A DNA stretch of 33,623 nucleotides, from assembly GCF_005889715.1 (NCBI RefSeq), contig NZ_VCKW01000070.1, positions 1-33,623 on the forward strand, in the 5' to 3' direction. This document shows positions 1-7,822 of this stretch, piece by piece. The stretch is from Actinomadura soli. Lineage in GTDB: Bacteria; Actinomycetota; Actinomycetes; Streptosporangiales; Streptosporangiaceae. A program made the translations under genes and the position numbers. The notes beneath the pieces are model-generated. The model was given only the letters and a program-made list of their open reading frames with translations. It searched no databases and was not told where the DNA came from. Each line of letters begins with the position of its first letter. Position 1 is the stretch's first letter.

Positions 1-24
1 GACGGGGACGTGAGCGTCCCCGTC
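1..24. other. Perfect 10-bp inverted repeat (hairpin) at window edge
   Basis: Bases 1-10 (GACGGGGACG) are the exact reverse complement of 15-24 with a 4-base loop. It overlaps the last visible codons of the membrane protein gene. It could be the start of a terminator overlapping the gene end, or a chance coding palindrome; the sequence to its left is needed to decide. Confidence 0.5.
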
Positions 25-417
25 CTCGCGTCTCGTGCGGGACGCGGTGAAGAAGCCGGCCAAAGCGGCGAGCGCCGCGATGCCCTCGCCCACGAGGCTG
101 ATCGTCTTCTCCGCGTACCAGACGGGCTCGTGCATGTCGGGCAGCGGACCGATCGCGCCGGCGTCGACGTAGTAGTAGAAGACGATCGCGGCGACCGCGC
201 TGCCCGCCACGAGGAAGGCCAGCGCGTACGCCCAGCGGGTCGCGTAGGTGAGGATCACGACCGCGACGACCCCGGCGACGGCCGCCTGGATGCGGAAGAG
301 CAGCTCGCCGTCGATGGAACCGCCCTGGACGAAGGCCATCTCGGGCGCGAACCTCCAGTGCACGATCGCGTCCGCCGCCAGTCCGGCGGCGACGAGCAGG
401 CGAAGTATGAGTCCCAT
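1..417 (-). CDS. Small four-helix membrane protein, 3' end cut by window edge
   Basis: An open minus-strand frame runs from an ATG at 415-417 to the window edge without a stop, giving 139 residues. The start has a close AGGGAG ribosome site. Four hydrophobic segments are visible at about residues 4-20, 44-60, 65-82 and 105-125. A short polar loop between helices 3 and 4 holds Asp, His and Glu residues, and the end is charged (Arg, Asp, Glu). No catalytic motif is recognised; it looks like a small actinobacterial membrane protein of unknown function. The frame probably closes just beyond the edge, because the last 24 bases form a strong hairpin. It is transcribed away from proC's stop, with a 72-base gap. 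Confidence 0.75.
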   Translation of the reverse strand, partial: MGLILRLLVAAGLAADAIVHWRFAPEMAFVQGGSIDGELLFRIQAAVAGVVAVVILTYATRWAYALAFLVAGSAVAAIVFYYYVDAGAIGPLPDMHEPVWYAEKTISLVGEGIAALAALAGFFTASRTRREDGDAHVPV

Positions 418-489
418 ACTCCCTACACGGGTGGAAGCACCGGATCGGCTCAATGGTTCAAGGATGAACTTCCGGAGGCGGTGGGCCCG

Positions 490-1290
490 TCAGCCGCCGG
501 CGAGCTCGGCGCCGCGGTCGCGGGCCGCCTCGATGGCCTCCAGGACGGCGGCGCGGACGCCGTGCCGCTCCAGCTCGCGGATCGCGTTGATCGTCGTCCC
601 GCCCGGGGACGTGACGGCCTCGCGCAGCAGCACCGGGTGCTCACCGGAGTCGCGGAGCATGATGGCGGCGCCCACGGCCGACTGGATGACCATCTCCAGC
701 GCGGCGGCGCGCGGCATGCCGAGCAGGATGCCCGCGTCCACCATCGCCTCGACGAGGTAGTAGAAGTACGCGGGGCCGCTGCCGGACAGGGCCGTCGCGC
801 CGTCCTGCAGCGACTCGGGGATGCGCAGCACCTTGCCGACCGGGGACAGCAGCTCCTCCGTCAGCTTCAGGTGCTCCTCCCCCGCGTGCGAGCCGGGCGA
901 GATCACGCTCATCGCCTCGTCCACGTGGACGGGCGTGTTCGACATGACGCGCACGACCGGCACGCCCTCGGGCAGCCGCGCCTCGATGAACCCGGTCGTG
1001 ATGCCCGCCGCCATCGAGATCACCAGCCGGCCGGCCGGGACGTGCGGGCCGATCTCGTCCAGCAGGACGCCCATGTCCTGCGGCTTCACGGCGAGGACCA
1101 GCGTCCCGGCGGTCGCGGCGGCCTCCGCGTTCGGGACGATCTCGATGCCGTACCGCTCGCGCAGCAGCGCGCCCCGCTCCTCGCGGCGCGCGGTCGCCAT
1201 CAGCTCGGACGGGCGGCGGCCGGCCCGGAGCACCCCGGACAGCAGCGCCTCGCCCATCTTCCCGGCACCCAGAATCGCGATCATCGACAT
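490..1290 (-). CDS. proC: Pyrroline-5-carboxylate reductase
   Basis: This 266-residue protein has the ProC family length (about 265-280). It catalyses the last step of proline synthesis, the NAD(P)H-dependent reduction of 1-pyrroline-5-carboxylate, in the cytosol. The N-terminus is a Rossmann fold with the dinucleotide loop GAGKMG at residues 8-13. An AVKPQ segment near residue 70 and the C-terminal dimer domain with the ALSGSGPAY motif are family signatures. The ATG start gives the natural N-terminus (MSMIAILGAG). It lies 61 bases downstream of proline dehydrogenase on the same strand, so synthetic and degradative proline genes are adjacent and may share a transcript. Function is confident from sequence; co-transcription is inference. 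Confidence 0.96.
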   Translation of the reverse strand: MSMIAILGAGKMGEALLSGVLRAGRRPSELMATARREERGALLRERYGIEIVPNAEAAATAGTLVLAVKPQDMGVLLDEIGPHVPAGRLVISMAAGITTGFIEARLPEGVPVVRVMSNTPVHVDEAMSVISPGSHAGEEHLKLTEELLSPVGKVLRIPESLQDGATALSGSGPAYFYYLVEAMVDAGILLGMPRAAALEMVIQSAVGAAIMLRDSGEHPVLLREAVTSPGGTTINAIRELERHGVRAAVLEAIEAARDRGAELAGG

Positions 1291-1351
1291 ACCTTGACGT
1301 GGGGATTCGTTGACGCGCCCAGCCTATAGCCGCGGCGGGGCGCGGGACGGC

Positions 1352-2272
1352 TCAGGAGCGCCCGACGAGGGAGCGCATGAAGAAGCGGAGGTTGGCGGGA
1401 CGTTCGGCGAGCCGCCGCATGAAGTACTCGTACCACTCGCGGCCGTACGCGACGTAGACGCGGACCTGCGCGCCGTGGGCCGCGAGCCTGCGCTGCTCCT
1501 GCGGGCGGATGCCGTACAGCATCTGGTACTCGAACGTGTCGGCGTCGCGTTCGTTCAGGACGGCCAGCGCACCGGCGATGTCGATGAGCCGTGGGTCGTG
1601 CGTGGCGAGCATCGGGTAGCCCTTACCGGCCATCAGAACTTTCATGCACCGCACGTAGGACTTGTTGATCTCTTCTTTGTCGGTGAACGCGACCGCCGTG
1701 GGTGCGGCGTAGGCGCCCTTGCACAGCCTCACGCGCGAACCCTCGTAGGCCAGTTCCGCGCTGTGTTCCTCTGCCCGCCGCAGGTACGCCTGGACAACGG
1801 CCCCCACGTCGGGGAAATCGTGCCGCAGTTCATGCACGATTCTCAGCGTCGAGTCGACGGTGGTGTGCTCCTCCATGTCGAGCGTGACCGTCGTACTGGC
1901 CGAACGGGCGGCCGCGCAGATCCGGCGTGCATTCTCCAAGGCGAGGTCTTCGCCGAAGGTCTGGCCAATGGCGGAAAGCTTCACCGACACCTCAGCGCGT
2001 GTACCGAGACTGGCCGCGCCAAGCCGTTCCAGAAGCTCGACGTAGTGCTGGACGTTCGCCTCTGCGTGGCCCTTGTCGTGGGTGTCCTCGCCCAGGACGT
2101 CCAGGGACACGAGCAAGCCTTCGCTGGTCAGGTCTCCGGTGACGCGCGCCGCGTCCTCGATCGTCTCTCCGGCGATGAACCGGCGGACGACATCACCCGT
2201 GAACGGCGCGGTCTCCACAACCTTGCGTGCGCCGCCGCTGCGCGACGCGACGAGCAACGCCTGACGAAGCAC
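1352..2272 (-). CDS. Proline dehydrogenase (monofunctional, FAD)
   Basis: This 306-residue protein matches the short, monofunctional PRODH found in actinobacteria, which oxidises proline to pyrroline-5-carboxylate and passes electrons to the respiratory chain through FAD. It is a TIM barrel; visible signatures include LDVLGEDTH, KLSAIGQ, LDMEEHTT, RVRLCKGAY and, near the C-terminus, EYQMLYGIR and VYVAYGREWYEYFMRRLAER, which carries the substrate-binding Arg residues. The frame is open 11 codons further upstream to a GTG at 2305, but the GTG at 2272 is preferred: AAGGGG lies 8 bases before it and it gives the usual family N-terminus. The second enzyme of the pathway (P5C dehydrogenase) is not in the window. 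Confidence 0.93.
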   Translation of the reverse strand: MLRQALLVASRSGGARKVVETAPFTGDVVRRFIAGETIEDAARVTGDLTSEGLLVSLDVLGEDTHDKGHAEANVQHYVELLERLGAASLGTRAEVSVKLSAIGQTFGEDLALENARRICAAARSASTTVTLDMEEHTTVDSTLRIVHELRHDFPDVGAVVQAYLRRAEEHSAELAYEGSRVRLCKGAYAAPTAVAFTDKEEINKSYVRCMKVLMAGKGYPMLATHDPRLIDIAGALAVLNERDADTFEYQMLYGIRPQEQRRLAAHGAQVRVYVAYGREWYEYFMRRLAERPANLRFFMRSLVGRS

Positions 2273-2374
2273 TCTGCGAACCCCTTGTCCGACGGGCCTA
2301 TGCACCGGCCGAGGACGGCCCTCTCTTCGACCAGGTTATGCCCGGACGGAAATCAGGTGATGACCACACCGGGT

Positions 2375-3559
2375 TCAGGAGACGGTGCCGAGACCATTGC
2401 CGCCGCCGTGCTGCCGCACGTACTCACCCATGCGCGCGGTCTTGACGGCCTCGAACAGCGCGGGCGCCTTCGTCCCGTCGAGGAGGACGACGCTCTGCTT
2501 GCCGCGCCTGCCGGTGCCCTTGTGCGGGGCGGTCAGGAACATCACGTCCGACGCGCGCACGCTCCGCATGCTCAGCACCAGCGAGCGCAGGTCGCCCGCC
2601 GACACCCCGTCGTCCACGCTGATCGACTTGGTGAGCGCGGACAGGAACCGGTCGAGCTTGAGCGGGTTCGTGAGCGTCCCGCGGTCCGCGGCCTGCTTGG
2701 CGAGGGCGCCGAGGAACGCCTGCTGCCGCTTGATCCGATCGAAGTCGCCGTTCGGGAGGTTGTAGCGCTGCCGGACGAACGCCAGCGCCGCCTCGCCGTC
2801 GAGCTTCTGCCGTCCGGCCGCCCACCGCTTCTTGCGCGCCGGGTCGTACACGTTCTGCTTGATGTTGACGGTGACGCCGCCGAGCGCGTCCGTCATCGAC
2901 TTGAACCCCTCGAAGTCGATCGCCCCGTAGTGGTCGACCCGGACGCCGGTGAGGTTCTCGATCGTCTCGATCAGCAGCTTCGGCCCGCCGAACGAGAACG
3001 CCGCGTTGATCTTCTGGTCGCCGTAGCCGGGGATGTCGACCCACGAGTCGCGCGGGAACGAGACGATGTACGCCTTCTTCCGGTCGGCCGGCAGATGCAG
3101 CAGCATGATCGTGTCCGTGCGCTGCTGCCCCGGCTTCCAGACCTGGCCGCCGTCGCCGGTCGTGGCCGCCTCCTCCCGGGAGTCCGACCCGACGAGCAGC
3201 CAGTTCTCGGTGCCCTTCAGGTTCGGGCCCGGGCGCTGCGCGCCGCCGTCCGGCATCACGCCGGGGATCCGGTCGATGTTCCCGTTGTAGGACGACTGCC
3301 GCTGCCACGCCAGCCCGCCGATCCCCGCCACGACGAGGGCGAAGAAGACGCCGATCGCGATCAGCACCCGGGGCCAGCGCCGCTTCCGCTTCAGCTCGCC
3401 CTCGCCGTCGGTGCCGCCCCAGAATGCCGCGTCCTCGCCGCCGTCCGTCCCGGCGCCGCCGGGGCTCGCCGGAGCGCCGGGCGCAGGGGGCTCCGCCACC
3501 GGCGGCCCCTCACCAGGGGGCTGCGACGCCGGCGCACCAGGAAGATCTCGGGCGGTCAT
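2375..3559 (-). CDS. LytR-CpsA-Psr (LCP) family cell-wall glycopolymer ligase
   Basis: LCP proteins transfer lipid-linked glycopolymers (teichoic acid, capsule or arabinogalactan types) to peptidoglycan outside the membrane. The 394 residues show a Pro/Gly-rich cytoplasmic tail (1-58), a KRKRR stop, one membrane helix (about 64-84) and the extracellular LCP domain (about 117-330). Visible LCP signatures are GSDSRE (124-129), RTDT (147-150), the Arg/Asp pair of FPRDSWV (168-174), FVRQR (261-265) and DFDRIKRQQ (272-280), with the Arg and Asp residues that bind polyprenyl pyrophosphate. No ribosome site precedes the ATG; a TAACTT box ends 6 bases upstream (3566-3571), so the mRNA is probably leaderless. 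Which polymer it attaches cannot be told. Confidence 0.94.
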   Translation of the reverse strand: MTARDLPGAPASQPPGEGPPVAEPPAPGAPASPGGAGTDGGEDAAFWGGTDGEGELKRKRRWPRVLIAIGVFFALVVAGIGGLAWQRQSSYNGNIDRIPGVMPDGGAQRPGPNLKGTENWLLVGSDSREEAATTGDGGQVWKPGQQRTDTIMLLHLPADRKKAYIVSFPRDSWVDIPGYGDQKINAAFSFGGPKLLIETIENLTGVRVDHYGAIDFEGFKSMTDALGGVTVNIKQNVYDPARKKRWAAGRQKLDGEAALAFVRQRYNLPNGDFDRIKRQQAFLGALAKQAADRGTLTNPLKLDRFLSALTKSISVDDGVSAGDLRSLVLSMRSVRASDVMFLTAPHKGTGRRGKQSVVLLDGTKAPALFEAVKTARMGEYVRQHGGGNGLGTVS

Positions 3560-3633
3560 GCGCCGAAGTTACCAGCCTGATCAAGCAGGTAAGCCCCCTT
3601 CGCCCTCACTTGTCCACTTCAGGCGCCCACCGG

Positions 3634-4368
3634 CTACACGGTCCTCCGGCGGAGCGTCGCGGCGCCCAGGAGGAGGGCGGTGAGAGTGAACGCGGTCATG
3701 ACGGCGATGTCGAGGGCGAGCGTGCCGGTGACGTCGGGATGGACGCTGATCTCCCGCATCCCCTCGACGGCGTAGGTGAGCGGCAGCGCGTCCGAGACGG
3801 CCTCCAGCCAGGACGCCATGCTCTCGCGCGGGATGATCAGGCCGCAGAGCAGCAGCTGCGGCAGGACGAACGCGGGCAGGAACTGGACCGCCTGGAACTC
3901 CGACCGCGCGAACGCGCTCGCGAACAGGCCGAGGGCCATGCCGAGCAGCGCGTCCAGCAGGGAGACGAGGACGAGCGAGCCGAGCGTCCCGTCGAGGTCG
4001 AGGCCGAGCCAGGTCAGCGAGATGAGGAGGACGGCGCCGACCTGGACGAGCGTGAGGACGCCGAACGCCAGGGCGTAGCCGAACAGCAGGTCGAGTTTGC
4101 CGAGCGGCATCGTCATGAGCCGTTCGAGGGTGCCGGTCGTCCGTTCCCGGAGGGTGGCGACGCTGGCGACGACGAACATGACGATGAACGGGAACAGGCC
4201 GAGGAGCATCGGCCCGATCCGGTCGAAGAGCGCGGGCTGGTCGAACACGTACCGCAGCAGGGTCATCAGCAGCGCGGGCACGCCGATCAGCAGGGCGAGC
4301 GTCCGGCGGTCGTGCTTGAGCTGGGCCAGGACGCGCCGCGTCGTGGCGAGCGTGACGGCGAGGCTCAT
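3634..4368 (-). CDS. ABC-2 type transporter permease
   Basis: This is the membrane subunit of the exporter encoded with the ATPase just upstream. The 244-residue protein has six hydrophobic segments and the ABC-2 signature loop LRERTTGTLERLMTMPL after the second helix, typical of drug and antibiotic exporters of the DrrB/NodJ type. The start is the ATG at 4366-4368, which overlaps the ATPase stop by ATGA, implying translational coupling. The frame is open further upstream but that part lies on top of the ATPase gene and reads as low-complexity Arg/Pro, so it was rejected. The substrate is unknown. Confidence 0.93.
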   Translation of the reverse strand: MSLAVTLATTRRVLAQLKHDRRTLALLIGVPALLMTLLRYVFDQPALFDRIGPMLLGLFPFIVMFVVASVATLRERTTGTLERLMTMPLGKLDLLFGYALAFGVLTLVQVGAVLLISLTWLGLDLDGTLGSLVLVSLLDALLGMALGLFASAFARSEFQAVQFLPAFVLPQLLLCGLIIPRESMASWLEAVSDALPLTYAVEGMREISVHPDVTGTLALDIAVMTAFTLTALLLGAATLRRRTV

Positions 4369-5096
4369 GCAAGGCTCCCGGCCTTCTCGGTGATCAGCTG
4401 GAGGAACGCCTCTTCGAGGTCGGGCGTGCCGGTGCGGGCGCGCAGCCCGTCCGGGGTGCCGTCGGCGAGGAGCCTGCCCTCGCGCATGAGCAGCAGCCGG
4501 TCGGTGCGGCCCGCCTCGTCCATGACGTGGCTGGACACGACGAGGGTGACGCCCCGGTCGGCCAGCTCGCGGAACAGCTCCCACAGTTCCTGCCGCAGCA
4601 CCGGGTCGAGGCCGACGGTCGGCTCGTCCAGGACGAGCAGGTCGGGCGAGCCGAGCAGGGCGACGGCGAGGCTGAGGCGGCTGAGCTGCCCGCCGGACAG
4701 GGTCTGCGCGGTCTGATCGCGGTGCTTGCCGAGGCCGACCTCGTCGACGACGCGGGCGGCGTCGGTGCGGGGCGCCCGCAGGACGGACGCGAAGTAGCGC
4801 AGGTTCTCGGCGACGGTGAGGTCGGCGTACACGGCGGGCGTCTGCGTCGAGTACCCGACGCGGCGCCGCAGCCCGGGCGACCCGGCGGGCTCCCCGAGGA
4901 CGGTCACCGTGCCGCCCTTGACGATCTGGACGCCGACGAGCGCCCTCATCAGGGTGGTCTTCCCGCAGCCGCTCGGGCCGAGCAGCCCGAGGATGGACCC
5001 GCGCGGCACGTCGAACGTCACCCCGTGCAGGACCTCGCGACCGCCGCGCACGACCCGCAGGGCCTGGACGCGCACCGCAGGACTAAAATTCATCAT
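4365..5096 (-). CDS. ABC transporter ATP-binding protein
   Basis: This is the cytoplasmic ATPase of an ABC-2 exporter, 243 residues. Seen in order: Walker A GPSGCGKTT (40-48), Q-loop near 85, signature LSGGQ (133-137), Walker B LLVLDE (153-158), D-loop and switch His190. It is closest in style to CcmA/DrrA drug-export ATPases. The start codon itself lies inside a perfect inverted repeat (5086-5107) and no ribosome site precedes it, so translation is either leaderless from 5096 or 5093, or begins later. The neighbouring TetR gene (5196-5924) is the obvious repressor. Function is confident; substrate unknown. Confidence 0.95.
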   Translation of the reverse strand: MMNFSPAVRVQALRVVRGGREVLHGVTFDVPRGSILGLLGPSGCGKTTLMRALVGVQIVKGGTVTVLGEPAGSPGLRRRVGYSTQTPAVYADLTVAENLRYFASVLRAPRTDAARVVDEVGLGKHRDQTAQTLSGGQLSRLSLAVALLGSPDLLVLDEPTVGLDPVLRQELWELFRELADRGVTLVVSSHVMDEAGRTDRLLLMREGRLLADGTPDGLRARTGTPDLEEAFLQLITEKAGSLA

Positions 5097-5107
5097 ACGA
5101 TGAATTT
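5086..5107. promoter_or_regulatory. Perfect 9-bp inverted repeat, probable TetR operator
   Basis: AAATTCATC at 5086-5094 and GATGAATTT at 5099-5107 are exact reverse complements with a 4-base spacer. It is strikingly AT-rich for this genome and sits between tetR and the ABC ATPase gene, covering the ATPase ATG (5094-5096). Size and symmetry fit a TetR-family dimer. The link to the adjacent regulator is inference from position. Confidence 0.75.
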
Positions 5108-5195
5108 ATGCGGACGGAGAGGCCCGGTCAAGGGCATTCGCGCATGCCGGCAGACGGAAAGCACCCGGGGACGGGTCTTCGCGGGAGTTGCCGGG

Positions 5196-5924
5196 TCAGG
5201 TGATGAAGTAGCGCTGGATGGTGGGAGCGACCAGCTCGATCAGCTCGTCCTCGGTGGCGGACGCCAGCGGCTCGACGCGCACGACGTAGCGGAGGATCAT
5301 CAACCCGATCATCTGGCCGGCGGCGGCCTGGATCTGCAGCTTCGGGGCTTCGGTGATCTTCGCGGCGGGGCCGAACAGGACGGTGCTGACGAACTCGCGC
5401 AGCAGCGTCGCCGCGCGCTCGTTCGTCATCGCCGAGCGGAGCATGGCGAGTATCGGCGCCCTGCGCTCGTCGTCGCCCCACACGTCAAGGAACGTGCGGA
5501 CCATCAGCTCGCCGAACCGGTCCCTGGGGAAGGACATCACGCGGGGCAGCACGACGGCCGGGTCCACCGGGAAGCGCATCGCCTCGATGAACACGCCTTC
5601 CTTCGTCCCGAAGAAATGGTGGACGAGCGCGGGGTCGACGCCGGCGGCGCGGGCGATGGCGCGCAGCGAGGTGCCGTCGTAACCCTTCTCGGCGAACAGG
5701 TCGCGCGCCTCGGCGAGGATCTTCTCGCGGGTCGCGGTCGGCCCGGGCCGCCGTCCGGGACCACGCGAGGAGCCGCCCCCGCCGCGCTTCTTCCCGTCCT
5801 CGACCCGCTTCTTCCCGTCCTCGACCCGCTGCTTCGCGTTCTCGGCCCGCGGCCCCTCGCTGGCAGTCCGCGGCTTGGCGTTCTCGGTTCGCGGCGTGCC
5901 CGGGTCGTTCACCGGGCGGGTCAT
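5196..5924 (-). CDS. TetR family transcriptional regulator with long charged N-terminal tail
   Basis: Residues about 62-110 form a standard TetR DNA-binding domain (ATREKILAEARDLFAEKGYD, then RAIARAAGVDPALVHHFFGTKEG with the helix-turn-helix at about 85-107); the rest is the ligand-binding domain. It probably represses the ABC exporter 100 bases downstream through the operator at 5086-5107. The ATG at 5922-5924 overlaps the stop of the isomerase gene (ATGA), so the two are coupled. The odd part is residues 1-61: a Lys/Glu/Arg-rich extension with seven-residue repeats (AENAKQR, VEDGKKR, VEDGKKR) coded by a 21-bp tandem DNA repeat. A later start is possible, but no good ribosome site was seen inside. 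Total 242 residues. Confidence 0.9.
   Translation of the reverse strand: MTRPVNDPGTPRTENAKPRTASEGPRAENAKQRVEDGKKRVEDGKKRGGGGSSRGPGRRPGPTATREKILAEARDLFAEKGYDGTSLRAIARAAGVDPALVHHFFGTKEGVFIEAMRFPVDPAVVLPRVMSFPRDRFGELMVRTFLDVWGDDERRAPILAMLRSAMTNERAATLLREFVSTVLFGPAAKITEAPKLQIQAAAGQMIGLMILRYVVRVEPLASATEDELIELVAPTIQRYFIT
5785..5847 (-). repeat. 21-bp in-frame tandem repeat inside the tetR gene
   Basis: Units 5785-5805 and 5806-5826 are identical and 5827-5847 is a diverged third copy. Each unit encodes seven residues of the N-terminal tail of the TetR regulator, so copy-number change would lengthen the tail without a frameshift. Confidence 0.85.
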
Positions 5925-6805
5925 CGGACGCCCCGGCGGGTGACCTCTCCGGCCGGGGTGACCTCCCAGGTGTGGTCGGCGGCGGCGAGGTGCAGGCGCG
6001 CGAACGCCAGCGCCTCGGCGAGGTCCTCCATCCGCTCGACGCGGCTGGACGCGCGGCGGGTGTTGATCTCCATGACGATGTGCCCGCGGAAGCCGCTCTC
6101 GGCGAGGTTCTCCAGCATCGTCCCGCAGGGCTGGTTGCCCCGGCCGGGGACGAGATGCTCGTCCTTGTTGGTGATGCCCACGCCGTCGGCGAGGTGGATG
6201 TGCCGCAACCGGTCCCCGAGGCTCGCCGCCATGTCGAGCGGGTCGGAGCCGGAGACGGCGGTGTGCGACAGATCGAGGGTCACGTGCGGGTAGTCCTGGT
6301 CGACGGGGTTCCAGTCGGGCAGGTACATGCCCGCTTCCGCGCCGCGCGCCTTGAGCGGGAACATGTTCTCGACCGCGAACAGCACGTCCGTCTCGTCCTG
6401 CATGCGGGCGAGGCCCTCGACGAACTCCTTGGCGTAGTCGCGCTGCCACCGGAACGGCGGGTGGACGACGATGACCTCCGCGCCGAGCTCCTCCGCGACC
6501 TCCTTGGAACGCACCAGCTTGCCCCACGGCTCGCGTCCCCAGACCCGCTGGGTGAGCAGCAGGCACGGCGCGTGGATCGACCTGATCGGGACCTGGTGGT
6601 AGTCGGACAGCCGGCGCAGGACGTTCAGGTCCTGGGACGAGGCGTCCGTGGAGACCATGACCTCGATGCCGTCGTAGCCGAGGAGCGCGGCGATCTCGAA
6701 CGCGCTCGGTACCTTCTCCGGGTACACCGACGCGGTGGAGAGCGTGATCGGCGCGTCCGGGACGCGAAGGGCCGGTGAAGAGACGCCGTTGTGCTGCGCG
6801 GTCAA
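5921..6805 (-). CDS. Sugar phosphate isomerase/epimerase-like TIM barrel (AP endonuclease 2 fold)
   Basis: The 294-residue protein has the xylose-isomerase-like TIM-barrel pattern: strands such as YDGIEVMVS, AEVIVVHPP, VLFAVENMF, HVTLDLSHT, RHIHLADG and GHIVMEINT carry the His, Glu and Asp residues that usually bind a divalent metal. Such proteins isomerise or epimerise sugars or inositols, or act as endonuclease IV relatives; the substrate cannot be told. The frame is open to 7021, but that would overlap the divergent methyltransferase and adds an Arg-rich tail, so the TTG at 6805 with AGGA upstream was chosen. Its stop overlaps the tetR start by four bases. Confidence 0.8.
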   Translation of the reverse strand: MTAQHNGVSSPALRVPDAPITLSTASVYPEKVPSAFEIAALLGYDGIEVMVSTDASSQDLNVLRRLSDYHQVPIRSIHAPCLLLTQRVWGREPWGKLVRSKEVAEELGAEVIVVHPPFRWQRDYAKEFVEGLARMQDETDVLFAVENMFPLKARGAEAGMYLPDWNPVDQDYPHVTLDLSHTAVSGSDPLDMAASLGDRLRHIHLADGVGITNKDEHLVPGRGNQPCGTMLENLAESGFRGHIVMEINTRRASSRVERMEDLAEALAFARLHLAAADHTWEVTPAGEVTRRGVR

Positions 6806-6840
6806 GGCTTCCTCGCCAGGAATGGTCGCTCGGCAGTTTC

Positions 6841-6880
6841 GTTGGGGCCGACGGTCGAATCCGTTGGGCCGACGGTCGAA
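6841..6880. repeat. Direct repeat in a divergent promoter region
   Basis: GTTGGGCCGACGGTCGAA at 6863-6880 repeats 6841-6859, which has one extra G. The copies lie two helical turns apart in the 200-base gap between the divergent isomerase and methyltransferase genes. This fits a pair of regulator sites on one face of the helix; no regulator can be assigned. Confidence 0.6.
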
Positions 6881-7005
6881 GGGTGCTGTACGCAAGGAAA
6901 GCCTATGCGGCCCCGGCCGTGGTGAAACCCTCGCCCCGCGTGATCCTGCTTTCGTCCCCGTAGAGCGGTCTTGCCTCCCATCGGCGGTGGCTACCCTCTG
7001 TCCCC

Positions 7006-7704
7006 GTGGCCGAGATCGCACCCGGCGCCGTGCCGAGCCCCAATATCTGGAACACCCCGGAGATCTACGAGCTGGAGAACCGGGCCGTCGACCCCGACGG
7101 CGTCCTCGCGGAGGCGATGCGCGCGATCCGTCCGTGGCGGGGGGCCGACGTCCTGGACGTCGGCTGCGGCACCGGCTTCCACCTGCCGTTCTTCGCCGCG
7201 GACGCGCACCGCGTGATCGGCGTCGAGCCGCACAAGGCCCTCGCCAAGGCGGCCGCGCGCCGGGCCCGGGACCTGCCGAACGTCACGGTCCGGGTCGGCG
7301 CGGCGCAGGCGCTGCCGCTTCCGGACGCGTCGGTCGACGTCGTCCACGCCCGGTGGGCGTACTTCTTCGGCCCCGGCTGCGAGCCGGGCCTCGCCGAGCT
7401 GGGACGGGTCGTCCGGCACGGCGGCGCGATCTTCATCATCGACAACGACGCGACCCGGTCGACGTTCGGCCGCTGGTTCCAGCGCGGCCTGCCGAAATAC
7501 GACCCGGAGGCCGTGGAGCGGTTCTGGACGCGCCACGGCTTCGCCCGCGAGCCGCTGACGATCCGGTGGTCGTTCCAGAGCCGGGACGACTTCGCCGCCG
7601 TCCTGCGGATCGAGTTCCCGCCCGACCTGGCGGACGCCTGCCTGCGCGAGCACCAGGGCCTGGAGGTCGACTACGCCGTGAACCTGTGGTGGCGCCGCCA
7701 CTGA
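7006..7704 (+). CDS. Class I SAM-dependent methyltransferase
   Basis: The 232-residue protein is a Methyltransf_11-type enzyme. Motif I is VLDVGCGTGFHLPFF near residues 49-63; an acidic residue follows the next strand (VIGVEPHKAL), then QALPLPDASVDVVHARW is the usual post-II/III segment. A C-terminal cap with several Trp residues probably selects the substrate, which is unknown. The GTG start has no ribosome site; a TACCCT box lies 8 bases before it (6992-6997), suggesting a leaderless transcript. It is followed by a stem-loop and then the hydrolase gene. Confidence 0.9.
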   Translation: MAEIAPGAVPSPNIWNTPEIYELENRAVDPDGVLAEAMRAIRPWRGADVLDVGCGTGFHLPFFAADAHRVIGVEPHKALAKAAARRARDLPNVTVRVGAAQALPLPDASVDVVHARWAYFFGPGCEPGLAELGRVVRHGGAIFIIDNDATRSTFGRWFQRGLPKYDPEAVERFWTRHGFAREPLTIRWSFQSRDDFAAVLRIEFPPDLADACLREHQGLEVDYAVNLWWRRH

Positions 7705-7728
7705 GCCGTTCGCGGACCCCGCGCGGTG

Positions 7729-7771
7729 GCGTCTACTGGACTCCATATACAACAATGGGGTCCGGAGACGC
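7729..7771. other. Two-part stem-loop between methyltransferase and hydrolase
   Basis: GCGTCT (7729-7734) pairs with AGACGC (7766-7771), and GGACTCCA (7738-7745) pairs with TGGGGTCC (7756-7763) with one G-U pair, leaving an AT-rich 10-base loop. It could end the methyltransferase transcript, act as an operator for the hydrolase gene, or both. There is no T-run, so a classical terminator is not assured. Confidence 0.55.
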
Positions 7772-7822
7772 TCGCGGCACCCGGACGGCGTGCCGCGACC
7801 TGGAGGAACGGAGGAACCGGCC

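Noticed and set aside
1310..3580. Very long open frame on the plus strand, antisense to proline dehydrogenase and the LCP gene
   Set aside because: The minus strand carries two well-recognised families; the plus frame is Arg/Val/Pro-rich without motifs, a GC-rich antisense artefact.
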